A program made the translations under genes and the position numbers. This document shows positions 25,652-32,933 of a stretch of 46,001 bases of DNA, piece by piece. Numbering within the stretch: position 1 is the stretch's first letter; each line of letters begins with the position of its first letter. Location: the NCBI GenBank assembly GCA_013349615.1, contig DUZJ01000021.1:1-46001 (forward strand), given 5' to 3'. Source of the DNA: Planctomycetota bacterium (GTDB lineage: Bacteria; Planctomycetota; Phycisphaerae; Sedimentisphaerales; Anaerobacaceae). The notes under the pieces were generated by a model that saw nothing but the letters and a program-made list of their open reading frames with translations, did no database searches and was not told the origin of the DNA.

Positions 25652-26479
25652 ATGGAACAAAAGTGGGTGAAGAAATTCAGGGCCTGGTTTGTTGATTATG
25701 TAGCCGGCTTTTACGGTGATGACGAGTACCTCAATGCCAATGTGAAGCTCAAGGAAGACCACACTCAACGGACCTGCGAAGAGATACGGTATTTGGCTAA
25801 AGAGCTGGATCTATCCGGCAACCAAACGCGGATAGCTGAGGTGATAGCGCTTTTTCACGACATCGGTCGCTTCGAGCAGTTTGTAAGGTATCGAACGTAT
25901 GTTGACAGTCGAAGCGTAAACCATTGTTTGCTGGGCCTGGAGATTCTCCGGCAGACAAAGGTGCTTGACGGGGTAGCTTACCCGGAAAGACAATTGATAG
26001 AAAAAGCGGTTGAATATCATGGCTCAAGAGAGCTGCCGAAGGATTTGGACGGCGAGTGTCTGTTGTTTTCAAAACTGATTCGCGATGCCGATAAGATAGA
26101 TGTACTCTATGTGGTAACGGATTACTACAGGCAGTACGCCGACAATCCCCAGGGCTTTAAGCTGGAGATAGAGCTTCCGGATGGGCCGGAATATTCGACC
26201 GAAGTGGTTAAGGAGCTCCTGCGTGGACAACGAATAGATTACAGCGAGTTGCGGACGTTGAATGATATGAAGCTTTGCCAGCTTGGATGGGTCTACGATG
26301 TAAATTTTACGCCAACGCTGAAACGCATAAAGCAGCGCAGGCTTCTGGAGATGCTGGTTGACTTTTTGCCAAAAAACAAAGATATTGAAAGAGTCAAAGA
26401 AAAAATATTTGAGTATGTTGATTTCAGGATAAGTCAGGAAAAAAAAGAGCACAATGGTAATTTGTCGCATATGATTTGA
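25652..26479 (+). CDS. HD-domain phosphohydrolase
   Basis: This 275-residue cytoplasmic protein has a metal-dependent HD fold. His37 lies in E-D-H-T-Q-R, the H-D pair is at 69-70 in A-L-F-H-D-I-G-R-F, a further H is in the Y-H-G-S-R segment, and D-A-D-K-I-D comes near 149-154. These residues form the usual H...HD...D set. The ATG at 25652 was chosen over a TTG at 25628; no strong ribosome site is visible for either. It stands alone between the divergent cupin and purC. HD proteins of this type hydrolyse nucleotides or phosphomonoesters; the actual substrate is unknown. Confidence 0.88.
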   Translation: MEQKWVKKFRAWFVDYVAGFYGDDEYLNANVKLKEDHTQRTCEEIRYLAKELDLSGNQTRIAEVIALFHDIGRFEQFVRYRTYVDSRSVNHCLLGLEILRQTKVLDGVAYPERQLIEKAVEYHGSRELPKDLDGECLLFSKLIRDADKIDVLYVVTDYYRQYADNPQGFKLEIELPDGPEYSTEVVKELLRGQRIDYSELRTLNDMKLCQLGWVYDVNFTPTLKRIKQRRLLEMLVDFLPKNKDIERVKEKIFEYVDFRISQEKKEHNGNLSHMI

Positions 26480-26485
26480 GGGCTT

Positions 26486-26560
26486 GTCATTGCGAGCCCG
26501 CCTTTGGCGGGCGCGGCAATCTCTGGTGTTTTAGGTTTGCTTCGCTTGGCTCGCAATGAC
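26486..26560. repeat. GTCATTGCGAGCC palindromic repeat
   Basis: GTCATTGCGAGCC at 26486-26498 is exactly inverted at 26548-26560, with a nested CCCGCC-TTT-GGCGGG hairpin at 26497-26511. It contains GGCAATCTC. The unit matches the widespread bacterial GTCATTGCGAG...GGCAATCTC repeat type. It lies between the HD gene and purC and could act as a bidirectional transcription-attenuating hairpin, although it lacks a T-tract. Confidence 0.85.
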
Positions 26561-26619
26561 TCATCGATTGAGTTGTGACAGACCACTGGAGCGGAATGAA
26601 GTATAAGGAAGGAGTCGTT

Positions 26620-27519
26620 ATGGAAACGGTATTGCAGACAAATATTGCAGGCGTTCAGCCGAGCAGGGGCAAGGTCCGCGATATATATGATTTGGGCGAT
26701 AAGCTCATTATTATTGCCACCGACAGGATTAGCGCTTTCGACGTGGTTATGGCAAACGGCATACCTTACAAGGGAATAATTTTGACGCAGATTTCACGCT
26801 TCTGGTTCGATTTTCTAAGTGGCGATGTTGCCCATCACCTGATTACGGATGACGTGGCAAGCTTCCCCGAGCCGTTTTGTACGAACGCCGACCAGTTGGC
26901 TGGACGGAGTATGCTGGTTAAAAAAGCCAAAGTCTTGCCGATAGAGTGTGTCGTGCGTGGCTATTTGGCCGGTTCGGGTTGGGTCGAATATAAAAAAAGC
27001 GGCACGGTTTGTGGCCAGAAGCTCCCCGCCGGATTAAGGCAGTGCGAAAAGCTCCCCGAACTTATTTTCACACCGGCTACAAAGGCCGAGAGGGGCTCGC
27101 ACGATGAAAATATCAGCTTCAAGCAGTCTGCCGATATCATAGGCCAAGAGTCAGCCAACTACGTGCGGGATAAGAGTATGGATATTTTCAAAAAGGCAAG
27201 CGCCTATGCCGAGAGCAGGGGAATAATCCTCTCCGACACGAAATTCGAGTGGGGTGTTGTTGACGGCAAAATTATTCTGGTCGACGAGGTCTTGACGCCG
27301 GATTCTTCCCGCTTCTGGCCTGCCGACAAATACGAGGCCGGCAGGGACCAGGAAAGCTTCGACAAGCAGTTTGTTCGCAATTACCTCGAGAGCATAAATT
27401 TCGACAAATCAGGCCCCGGCGTCGAGCTGCCCGACGACATCAGGCAAAAGACCAGCGACAAATACATCGAGGGTTACGAGGGTCTGACCGGCAAAAAATT
27501 CCAAAAAGAGGTAACCTGA
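26620..27519 (+). CDS. purC: Phosphoribosylaminoimidazole-succinocarboxamide synthase (SAICAR synthetase)
   Basis: PurC joins aspartate to CAIR with ATP to give SAICAR in de novo purine synthesis. The protein has 299 residues, the length of the longer bacterial/fungal-type PurC. The nucleotide region G-K-V-R-D-I-Y-D is at 17-24 and T-D-R-I-S-A-F-D at 34-41. Later come V-R-G-Y-L-A-G-S-G-W near 110, F-T-P-A-T-K-A near 145 and L-V-D-E-V-L-T-P-D-S-S-R-F-W near 225, all family signatures. ATG 26620 follows a strong A-A-G-G-A-A-G-G-A-G site at 26605-26614, better than the upstream in-frame starts. No other purine genes are visible in the window. Confidence 0.97.
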   Translation: METVLQTNIAGVQPSRGKVRDIYDLGDKLIIIATDRISAFDVVMANGIPYKGIILTQISRFWFDFLSGDVAHHLITDDVASFPEPFCTNADQLAGRSMLVKKAKVLPIECVVRGYLAGSGWVEYKKSGTVCGQKLPAGLRQCEKLPELIFTPATKAERGSHDENISFKQSADIIGQESANYVRDKSMDIFKKASAYAESRGIILSDTKFEWGVVDGKIILVDEVLTPDSSRFWPADKYEAGRDQESFDKQFVRNYLESINFDKSGPGVELPDDIRQKTSDKYIEGYEGLTGKKFQKEVT

Positions 27520-27532
27520 TTGGGCGGGGCTC

Positions 27533-27661
27533 GTGGGTAAGCTGCCAGAGTTAAATTTTCCCGCCGACATCGACTGGCATAGTTGGATTGAACGCCGGGA
27601 CAAGATGCAGGGCCGTTTCATTCCAAGGTCAGAAGAACGGACGAGAAACCTGGCCGACTGA
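27533..27661 (+). pseudogene. Short remnant after purC, possibly a methyltransferase N-terminus
   Basis: A 42-codon frame from a GTG at 27533 encodes P-A-D-I-D-W-H-S-W-I-E-R-R-D-K-M-Q then R-F-I-P-R-S-E-E-R and stops at 27661. The W-H-x-W-x-E-R-x-D-x-M-Q...R-x-E-R pattern is reminiscent of the start of some class I methyltransferases, with the catalytic domain missing. It may be a decayed gene or a small protein. The call is tentative. Confidence 0.3.
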
Positions 27662-27672
27662 GTTTGTATAAA

Positions 27673-29637
27673 ATGAATAAACCGTTCCAAAAGAATTCGT
27701 ATCTTCTGATATATGCTCTTCTAATCTTAGTAACTCTTGTGGTATATTGGCCGGTCCTCAAGTGCGAATTTGTCAAGTACGACGATGATAAATACGTAAC
27801 AGAAAATCCGCATGTCAAGCGTGGAATAAGCCGCCAGTCGGTCGTCTGGGCCTTTACCACGCCTCATTCCCACATGTGGCACCCATTGACCTCGTTAAGT
27901 CACTTACTGGATTGTCAACTGTTTGGACTTGAGCCGGCCTGGCATCATTTGACCAATCTACTACTTCACATCGGCAGCACTTTGCTGCTGTTTGGTATTT
28001 TGAAGAGGATGACCGGTGCTGTTTGGCCCGGCTTTTTTGTCGCGATAGCTTTCGCCATACATCCTTTGAACGTCGAGTCCGTTGCCTGGGTGGCTGAACG
28101 CAAGAATGTCTTGAGCGGCTTTTTCTGGATGCTGACCATAGCTGCTTACATCCCGTACGCAAAGCGGCCGAGTATCGGCAGATACCTGTTGTTGATTTTG
28201 GTTTTTGCACTGGCAGCTATGACCAAGCCGATAGTAGTAACTTTGCCCTTCGCCTTGCTTCTGCTGGACTATTGGCCGCTGGGTCGCCTTCGGTTGCGGC
28301 GTCAAAGCCAAGAGGCAGGCGCATCGGAGCCCCAATTAGTGCAGGCCGGGCCCCAGGAACCGCCGGCCTTGTGTTTGCTGGCAGAAAAAATACCCCTCTT
28401 CATCATCTCAGCGGTCTTGAGCGTAATTACATTTATTGTTTCGCAGAGAGGTGGCGTAGTATCCGGATTAGGCAATGTCCCCCTGAAATTCCGTTTTGCA
28501 AACGCTTTTGTTTCTTACGTCACTTATATCAGAAAAATGATATGGCCCAGCAAACTGGCGGTCTTTTATCCGCATCCTTTTGACAAGCTGCCAACGTGGC
28601 AGGTAGTGGCGTCGGCCCTGCTGTTACTAACTGTAACAGTTGCGGTAATCTGGTTCGCTCGACGCCGTAAATACCTGACCATAGGCTGGCTCTGGTTCCT
28701 GGGAACTCTTGTCCCTGTTATTGGCCTGGTTCAGGTGGGGGCACAGGCTATGGCAGACCGCTATGCATACCTGACCCTTATAGGCCTGTTTATCATGATT
28801 GCCTGGGGCCTGCCGGATTTGTTGGCAAAGTGGCGGTATCGAAAAATGACACTTGGTACATTAGCTCTGGTCGGTCTGCTGACCTTTTCGGTATGCACCC
28901 GCCTTCAACTGCGCCATTGGCGAAATAACAAGGCCCTTTTTGAACACGCAATCAATGTCACCGGCGATAACTTCGTTATGAATAATAATTATGCCAACGT
29001 CCTTAAAAAAATGGGACAAGTCGAAAAGGCAATTGACTATTTTTACAAAGCGCTGCGAATCAGACCTGACTCACCCGAGGTCCATAACAATCTGGGTAAT
29101 GCTCTTCATAACCTTGACAGAACTGATGAGGCGATTAAGCATTACAAAAAGGCGCTGGAATTAAGGCCGAACTTTGCAGAGACGCACTATAATCTGGCGG
29201 TAGCGCTGGCCGCGCAGGGAAAGACAAATGAAGCCATCGGCGAATATCGCCGGGCGTTGCGATTTAGGCCGGACAATGTCGACACGCTGAGCAATCTGGG
29301 ATTTGAACTGGCCCAAATGGGCAACGTGAATGAGGCCATTGAATATTATAGAAAAGCACTTGAAATTGAGCCGGAAAACGTAATTGCCCATGGCCGATTG
29401 GGCTTGGCGCTGGCCGGTGCCGAAAAAATCGATGAAGCAATAGAACAATTTCAGATTGTGCTCAAAGCACACCCGGACGATGTGGAAATGTATTGCAATA
29501 TGGGAATCCTTTTAGAGCAGCAGGGCAAAATCGAAAAAGCCATAAGGGCATATCGCCGGGCATTGCAATTCGAACCTGACTATACAAAAGCTCAGAACCT
29601 CTTGAAAGCTATATTGGCAAAACAGGAAAATCGCTAA
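27673..29637 (+). CDS. Multi-pass membrane glycosyltransferase-like protein with C-terminal TPR repeats
   Basis: This 654-residue protein has about ten hydrophobic segments in residues 10-425 and six tetratricopeptide repeats from about 432 to the end. It resembles the bacterial relatives of TMTC/PMT-type (GT-C fold) mannosyltransferases. Y-D-D-D-K-Y-V at 36-42 provides the acidic pair expected in the first extracytoplasmic loop, and H-P-L-N-V-E-S-V-A-W-V-A-E-R-K-N follows near residue 130. TPR units carry the usual N-L-G...A-I-x-x-Y-x-x-A-L pattern. ATG 27673 is 12 bases after the end of the preceding remnant; the ribosome site is poor. Probable role is O-glycosylation or envelope glycan transfer, with the TPRs holding partners. 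The acceptor is unknown. Confidence 0.85.
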   Translation: MNKPFQKNSYLLIYALLILVTLVVYWPVLKCEFVKYDDDKYVTENPHVKRGISRQSVVWAFTTPHSHMWHPLTSLSHLLDCQLFGLEPAWHHLTNLLLHIGSTLLLFGILKRMTGAVWPGFFVAIAFAIHPLNVESVAWVAERKNVLSGFFWMLTIAAYIPYAKRPSIGRYLLLILVFALAAMTKPIVVTLPFALLLLDYWPLGRLRLRRQSQEAGASEPQLVQAGPQEPPALCLLAEKIPLFIISAVLSVITFIVSQRGGVVSGLGNVPLKFRFANAFVSYVTYIRKMIWPSKLAVFYPHPFDKLPTWQVVASALLLLTVTVAVIWFARRRKYLTIGWLWFLGTLVPVIGLVQVGAQAMADRYAYLTLIGLFIMIAWGLPDLLAKWRYRKMTLGTLALVGLLTFSVCTRLQLRHWRNNKALFEHAINVTGDNFVMNNNYANVLKKMGQVEKAIDYFYKALRIRPDSPEVHNNLGNALHNLDRTDEAIKHYKKALELRPNFAETHYNLAVALAAQGKTNEAIGEYRRALRFRPDNVDTLSNLGFELAQMGNVNEAIEYYRKALEIEPENVIAHGRLGLALAGAEKIDEAIEQFQIVLKAHPDDVEMYCNMGILLEQQGKIEKAIRAYRRALQFEPDYTKAQNLLKAILAKQENR

Positions 29638-29659
29638 GGAGACGAGAGTTAGTTGACAC

Positions 29660-30859
29660 TTGAATAAAAAAATTGACACATTTCATTGGGCGCAGCTTTT
29701 GGTCCTTACAGGCGTTCATTTTCTGGTTGATATGTTAGGCGGTATGCTCCCCGCAATCCTGCCGGAAATCAGGGACAAATTTGCTTTAAGCCTGTCGCTG
29801 GGCGGCTTGCTGCTGGTCGTGCTGAATATGACCAGCAATGGCGTGCAGGTACTGACCGGACACATGCGCGCTCAAAAGCGAAGGCCTCTTTTTTTGCACC
29901 TTGGGCTGATATTGGCCGTCAGTATTTGTCTGCTGGGTGTGCTGCCGAGGTCAAACGGTGCCTTTGCCGCTATGCTTTTCTTGGCCGCAGTCAGCGGCTG
30001 TGGGATAGCGATAGTGCACCCGGAAGCGCTGCGGGCTGTTCACCGGCTCAAAAGGATTCCGCCGGCCGTCAGCACCGCGGTCTTTATGGCGGGCGGCTTT
30101 CTCGGATACGCAAGTGGCGGAGCGGTCTCGACTATTTTTGTCTCACGATATGGTCTGAGAGGTTTATATCCTCTAATTCTGTGTCCCGCTGCCGGTATTT
30201 TGATGGTCATATTCTTGAGAATCCGACTGGCCGTTGAGCCGAAAGTGCGCAGCGAAAATGGTGCACGAACCGATAAGAAACGATTGCCTTTCTGGCTCAT
30301 AATTACTATGGCTATGCCCGCAGCCATTTCTACTACTGTACTTGTATTTCTGCTGCCGACGGTCCTTGATGAGCTTGGTTTTGAGCTTACGTTCGGGGGA
30401 TTCTCGTTAACGATGTTTGGTCTGGGAGGGGCGGCGGGCTCGTTTGTCTGGGCAGGTATTGCTCATAAGAAAGGCGAGCTTCCTTGTTCAATTGTCGCAC
30501 TTTTTCTTGCGGTCCCTTTCTTAGTAACATACATGATATTGATAGAAAACAGAATGGCGATATGGATGTTGTTTGGTGTCGGCTTTTTCGCAATCTCGGC
30601 TTACATATTGATGATTACCCTGGCCAGGGCCGCCACAGGGCCCAGCCTCGGACAGAGAATGGGATTTATGGTAGGCGGAACCTGGGCACTGGCAAATATC
30701 GTTTTTATGGCCCTGCTGCCAATCGCAGAGCATTTTGGTACGATTGTCTCGCTGAAATTTGTGCCTTTGGGTTATGTGTTTTCGGCCGCTTTGGGACTTT
30801 TAATTATGCTGAAGAGCAGCGCCTCCAGCGAAGGCAAACACCTCAGGATCGGTCGCTGA
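29660..30859 (+). CDS. Major facilitator superfamily transporter (Fsr-like)
   Basis: This is a 399-residue inner-membrane transporter with about 12 hydrophobic helices in two halves. Features fit the fosmidomycin-resistance (Fsr)-like branch: an N-terminal H-F-L-V-D-M-L-G-G helix, I-V-H-P-E-A-L in helix 4, and F-M-A-G-G-F-L-G-Y-A-S-G-G in helix 5. The only reasonable start is a TTG at 29660; GAGAG at 29644-29648 is a weak ribosome site. It begins 22 bases after the TPR protein and is probably co-transcribed with it. Substrate is unknown and resistance should not be assumed. Confidence 0.85.
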   Translation: MNKKIDTFHWAQLLVLTGVHFLVDMLGGMLPAILPEIRDKFALSLSLGGLLLVVLNMTSNGVQVLTGHMRAQKRRPLFLHLGLILAVSICLLGVLPRSNGAFAAMLFLAAVSGCGIAIVHPEALRAVHRLKRIPPAVSTAVFMAGGFLGYASGGAVSTIFVSRYGLRGLYPLILCPAAGILMVIFLRIRLAVEPKVRSENGARTDKKRLPFWLIITMAMPAAISTTVLVFLLPTVLDELGFELTFGGFSLTMFGLGGAAGSFVWAGIAHKKGELPCSIVALFLAVPFLVTYMILIENRMAIWMLFGVGFFAISAYILMITLARAATGPSLGQRMGFMVGGTWALANIVFMALLPIAEHFGTIVSLKFVPLGYVFSAALGLLIMLKSSASSEGKHLRIGR

Positions 30860-30942
30860 CCGCTTAAAAACCAACAGCTTATCAAGGCAATCGAGAATAC
30901 TGTGGACTCACTGTAAATGCTATGCAGAAAACTCTCAGGAAA

Positions 30943-31018
30943 GTTTAACGGCAGGCATAACCGGCTGGCAACGAAGCGACAGCGTAGTTGTAAATTCGTG
31001 TTCATACTCTTGTTAGGC
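30943..31018 (-). other. attC-like site at the end of the SLOG gene
   Basis: Read on the minus strand, GCCTAAC (31018-31012) fits the R-Y-Y-Y-A-A-C core and GTTAAAC (30949-30943) fits the G-T-T-R-R-R-Y core, 76 bases end to end. The two cores pair with wobbles. The stop codon of the SLOG gene lies inside GCCTAAC, a hallmark of integron cassettes. Internal CAAC/GTTG pairing is present, but the L-boxes pair poorly. No integrase is in the window. Confidence 0.35.
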
Positions 31019-31564
31019 AAAGTTTAGCTGCTGTTGCCTTGAATGGAGGCGTGTACTAATACCTAAGACTCGATCAAACTTCCTCAATAAGTCCGGGTCG
31101 CAGTGTTCGAGTAATTTCGATACGTCTTGCTTATTCTCGACCGTATAGAAACTCTTAGTAGGAGAGAAATAAACGAGGACTTTCTTGTTGTGCTCGCACA
31201 AATTCAGGATGTTGTTCAAAGTGCCATTGCTTTTTCCGTCCCACAGCATGAAACCGTAATCAGCTTCGTTGCCCATAAGAACATCTTTAGTGCTATAATA
31301 ATTAAAATCTTTCTTGTTTCTGCTCGAATGAACATTCCGCGTTTTCCACTTCCCTATGTTGTTTCGGCAAACATCACCCATGCAAAATACCAAAACATTC
31401 CTATAGTTTTTCTCAGCGAGATATCTTTGCATCGCCTTATCAGCACCATTCGCATCGCCAAGGAGTATAAGATGCCCGTTCGCAATAATATTGTCAGTGC
31501 GTCCCCTTACCGCTTGGTTTAACCGTCCCATTTTGCGAGAACCGCCAAAGAATACCTTACTCAT
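31013..31564 (-). CDS. SLOG-superfamily protein paired with a phosphoribosyltransferase
   Basis: This is a 183-residue protein with a Rossmann-like SLOG fold. G-G-S-R at 7-10 and G-D-A-N-G-A-D-K-A at 36-44 are the two nucleotide-binding signatures. The segment near 110-135 (D-G-K-S-N-G-T then K-K-V-L-V-Y-F) fits the later strands. SLOG proteins bind or cleave nucleotide-sugar or cytokinin-like molecules, and several act in bacterial conflict systems. The ATG overlaps the stop of the upstream phosphoribosyltransferase by four bases (ATGA), showing tight coupling. Base composition is visibly more A/T-rich than neighbouring housekeeping genes. The stop is inside an attC-like core, so it may have come in as a mobile cassette. 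Confidence 0.7.
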   Translation of the reverse strand: MSKVFFGGSRKMGRLNQAVRGRTDNIIANGHLILLGDANGADKAMQRYLAEKNYRNVLVFCMGDVCRNNIGKWKTRNVHSSRNKKDFNYYSTKDVLMGNEADYGFMLWDGKSNGTLNNILNLCEHNKKVLVYFSPTKSFYTVENKQDVSKLLEHCDPDLLRKFDRVLGISTRLHSRQQQLNFA

Positions 31565-32154
31565 CTTCTTCTCCGAGTCATAGTAAGTGTAAGAGCATAT
31601 ACTTCTTTTGTTTTTCCCTGGTCTTTCAATGCCTGAGTTATGGCGTTAAGGGTCGCTCCAGACCGATAAAGGTCGTCAAACAAAAGAATGTTTCGTCCTT
31701 CAACCTCGCGTTTAGCGACGGCGTAAGCATCTTTGAGGATCTCAATCCGTTTGCTAAACTCATATATGTCCTTAAGTTCAGGAGTTTTCTTAATTTTAAC
31801 AACACAATCTGTACATAGTTTTGTACCGGTAAACTTAGAGACACCTTTTGCGACAGCTATCACAGGTTGGAATGTCCTCGTTTCAAGGGAAGGTGGTACA
31901 GGAATGATCAAATCCACCGACCAGCTTTTGCTATTTAAAAATTCCGCAGCAGTGTCAATGATGATCCGAAGTACCGACTTGTCTGACTTGTACTTTAGTC
32001 GATTCAACAGTCCTCCCATATCACTATATGTGGTGTCAAACTGCGGGTGGCCATATTCATTGTAACCGATAAATTTACTGCTTAGTGTATGAAGGGCCAA
32101 AGAGTAACCGCAAGTCCATTTACCTTTTATTCGCCTTGGTGAAATCTTCATCAT
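31561..32154 (-). CDS. ComF-like phosphoribosyltransferase
   Basis: This is a 197-residue type I phosphoribosyltransferase. The PRPP loop F-D-D-L-Y-R-S-G-A-T is at 159-168, preceded by hydrophobic residues as the family requires. P-V-P-P-S near 86 corresponds to the ComF P-V-P-L segment. The N-terminal region (G-Y-S-L-A-L-H-T, G-L-L-N-R-L-K-Y) matches ComF-like proteins without the usual N-terminal zinc finger. It starts MM at 32154, 76 bases after a good promoter, and overlaps the SLOG gene. Together they look like a nucleotide-centred two-gene unit: the transferase may make or salvage a nucleotide derivative that the SLOG partner senses or cleaves. That is inference. Confidence 0.8.
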   Translation of the reverse strand: MMKISPRRIKGKWTCGYSLALHTLSSKFIGYNEYGHPQFDTTYSDMGGLLNRLKYKSDKSVLRIIIDTAAEFLNSKSWSVDLIIPVPPSLETRTFQPVIAVAKGVSKFTGTKLCTDCVVKIKKTPELKDIYEFSKRIEILKDAYAVAKREVEGRNILLFDDLYRSGATLNAITQALKDQGKTKEVYALTLTMTRRRR

Positions 32155-32204
32155 GACGTTCCATACTGTTCTAAATGCCTGTTTAAAACATCTTCTTTAT
32201 GCAT
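32151..32204 (-). CDS. Possible 17-codon leader frame overlapping the phosphoribosyltransferase start
   Basis: Between the promoter and the transferase a short frame runs from an ATG at 32204 to a TGA that overlaps the transferase start (ATGATG). The encoded peptide is charged (K-E-D-V-L-N-R-H-L-E-Q). The overlap would allow translational coupling. No clear ribosome site precedes it, so it may be chance. Confidence 0.2.
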   Translation of the reverse strand: MHKEDVLNRHLEQYGTS

Positions 32205-32229
32205 AGAATCTTTTACGCGTCAATATTGT

Positions 32230-32258
32230 AATATAGCACATCTGCCCCTGCAAGTCAA
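32230..32258 (-). promoter_or_regulatory. Sigma-70-type promoter of the phosphoribosyltransferase-SLOG pair
   Basis: On the minus strand TTGACT (32258-32253) and TATATT (32235-32230) are separated by exactly 17 bases. This gives a leader of about 70 bases before the transferase ATG. It indicates that the pair is transcribed independently of its neighbours. Confidence 0.65.
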
Positions 32259-32374
32259 AAACAGAGGAAATGCAACCACAACGCCTCTGGCCAAGTCAAC
32301 TGACGAAAAGCCATCGCTCAACGGAAAAATTTTTTACACAAAATCTGCTCCAGGCTGTTATTATTAAATGGATA

Positions 32375-32388
32375 CTGAACATGTTCAG
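32375..32388. promoter_or_regulatory. Perfect 14-bp palindrome upstream of the sigma factor gene
   Basis: CTGAACATGTTCAG is an exact inverted repeat 31 bases before the sigma factor ATG, a typical operator position. It resembles a LexA-type GAAC/GTTC dyad but with two rather than four central bases. The surrounding 215-base divergent gap shows no further gene. Confidence 0.5.
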
Positions 32389-32419
32389 ACTTTATGGAAT
32401 GTTAGTTAAAGCGTAGGAA

Positions 32420-32923
32420 ATGAAGTATTCAAAGCGAGCGGAAATCTTTAGACAGGTAAAGGCCGACTATATCGACTTCCTGGCATCGGTTCTCTGGAGG
32501 CTCACCGGCGATAGGGAGCTTTTCACTGAAGCGATGCAGTATTCGCTGTTAGGAATATGGCGGCACGTCGAGAAGCTCAACGGCAAAAAGGCCGCCTCTT
32601 ACATCTACAGGATTGCCCTGACCGCAAACTCAAAGGCCTGGCGAAACAGGATCGGCAGAAATGGCCAAATCAGCGAAAGCCAGATGGGCGTCGCAGCAAG
32701 CCCGGATGAGAAAGTCAGCAACAGCGAATTGGCAGCAAAGGTAAGACTGGCGGTAGCTCAGCTTCCGGCTAAACAGTCAAAGGCAATAGTCATGCGATAC
32801 TTCCAGCAGCAGGATTACAGAGAAGTTGCCGAGAAGTTGTGTTGCACAGAAGCAGGGGCAAGGTCGCATGTGTCAAAGGCGATTGCAGCTTTGCGAGGCA
32901 AGTTGGCGGCTTTGACGGATTAG
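32420..32923 (+). CDS. ECF-type RNA polymerase sigma factor
   Basis: This is a 167-residue extracytoplasmic-function sigma factor. Region 2 spans about 15-75 (D-Y-I-D-F-L-A-S-V-L-W-R...A-S-Y-I-Y-R-I-A) and region 4 about 105-160 (L-P-A-K-Q-S-K-A-I-V-M-R-Y then E-V-A-E-K-L-C-C-T-E-A-G-A-R-S-H-V-S-K). It reads more like a planctomycete ECF group than SigW or RpoE. The AGGA upstream of ATG is close. The next gene, 10 bases downstream, encodes a membrane protein likely to be its regulator. The palindrome at 32375-32388 may be its operator. Target genes cannot be named. Confidence 0.92.
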   Translation: MKYSKRAEIFRQVKADYIDFLASVLWRLTGDRELFTEAMQYSLLGIWRHVEKLNGKKAASYIYRIALTANSKAWRNRIGRNGQISESQMGVAASPDEKVSNSELAAKVRLAVAQLPAKQSKAIVMRYFQQQDYREVAEKLCCTEAGARSHVSKAIAALRGKLAALTD

Positions 32924-32933
32924 GAGAAATAAA

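Noticed and set aside
32375..32388. A true LexA box
   Set aside because: The central spacing is two bases, whereas the classical dyad has four, so it is reported only as a palindrome.
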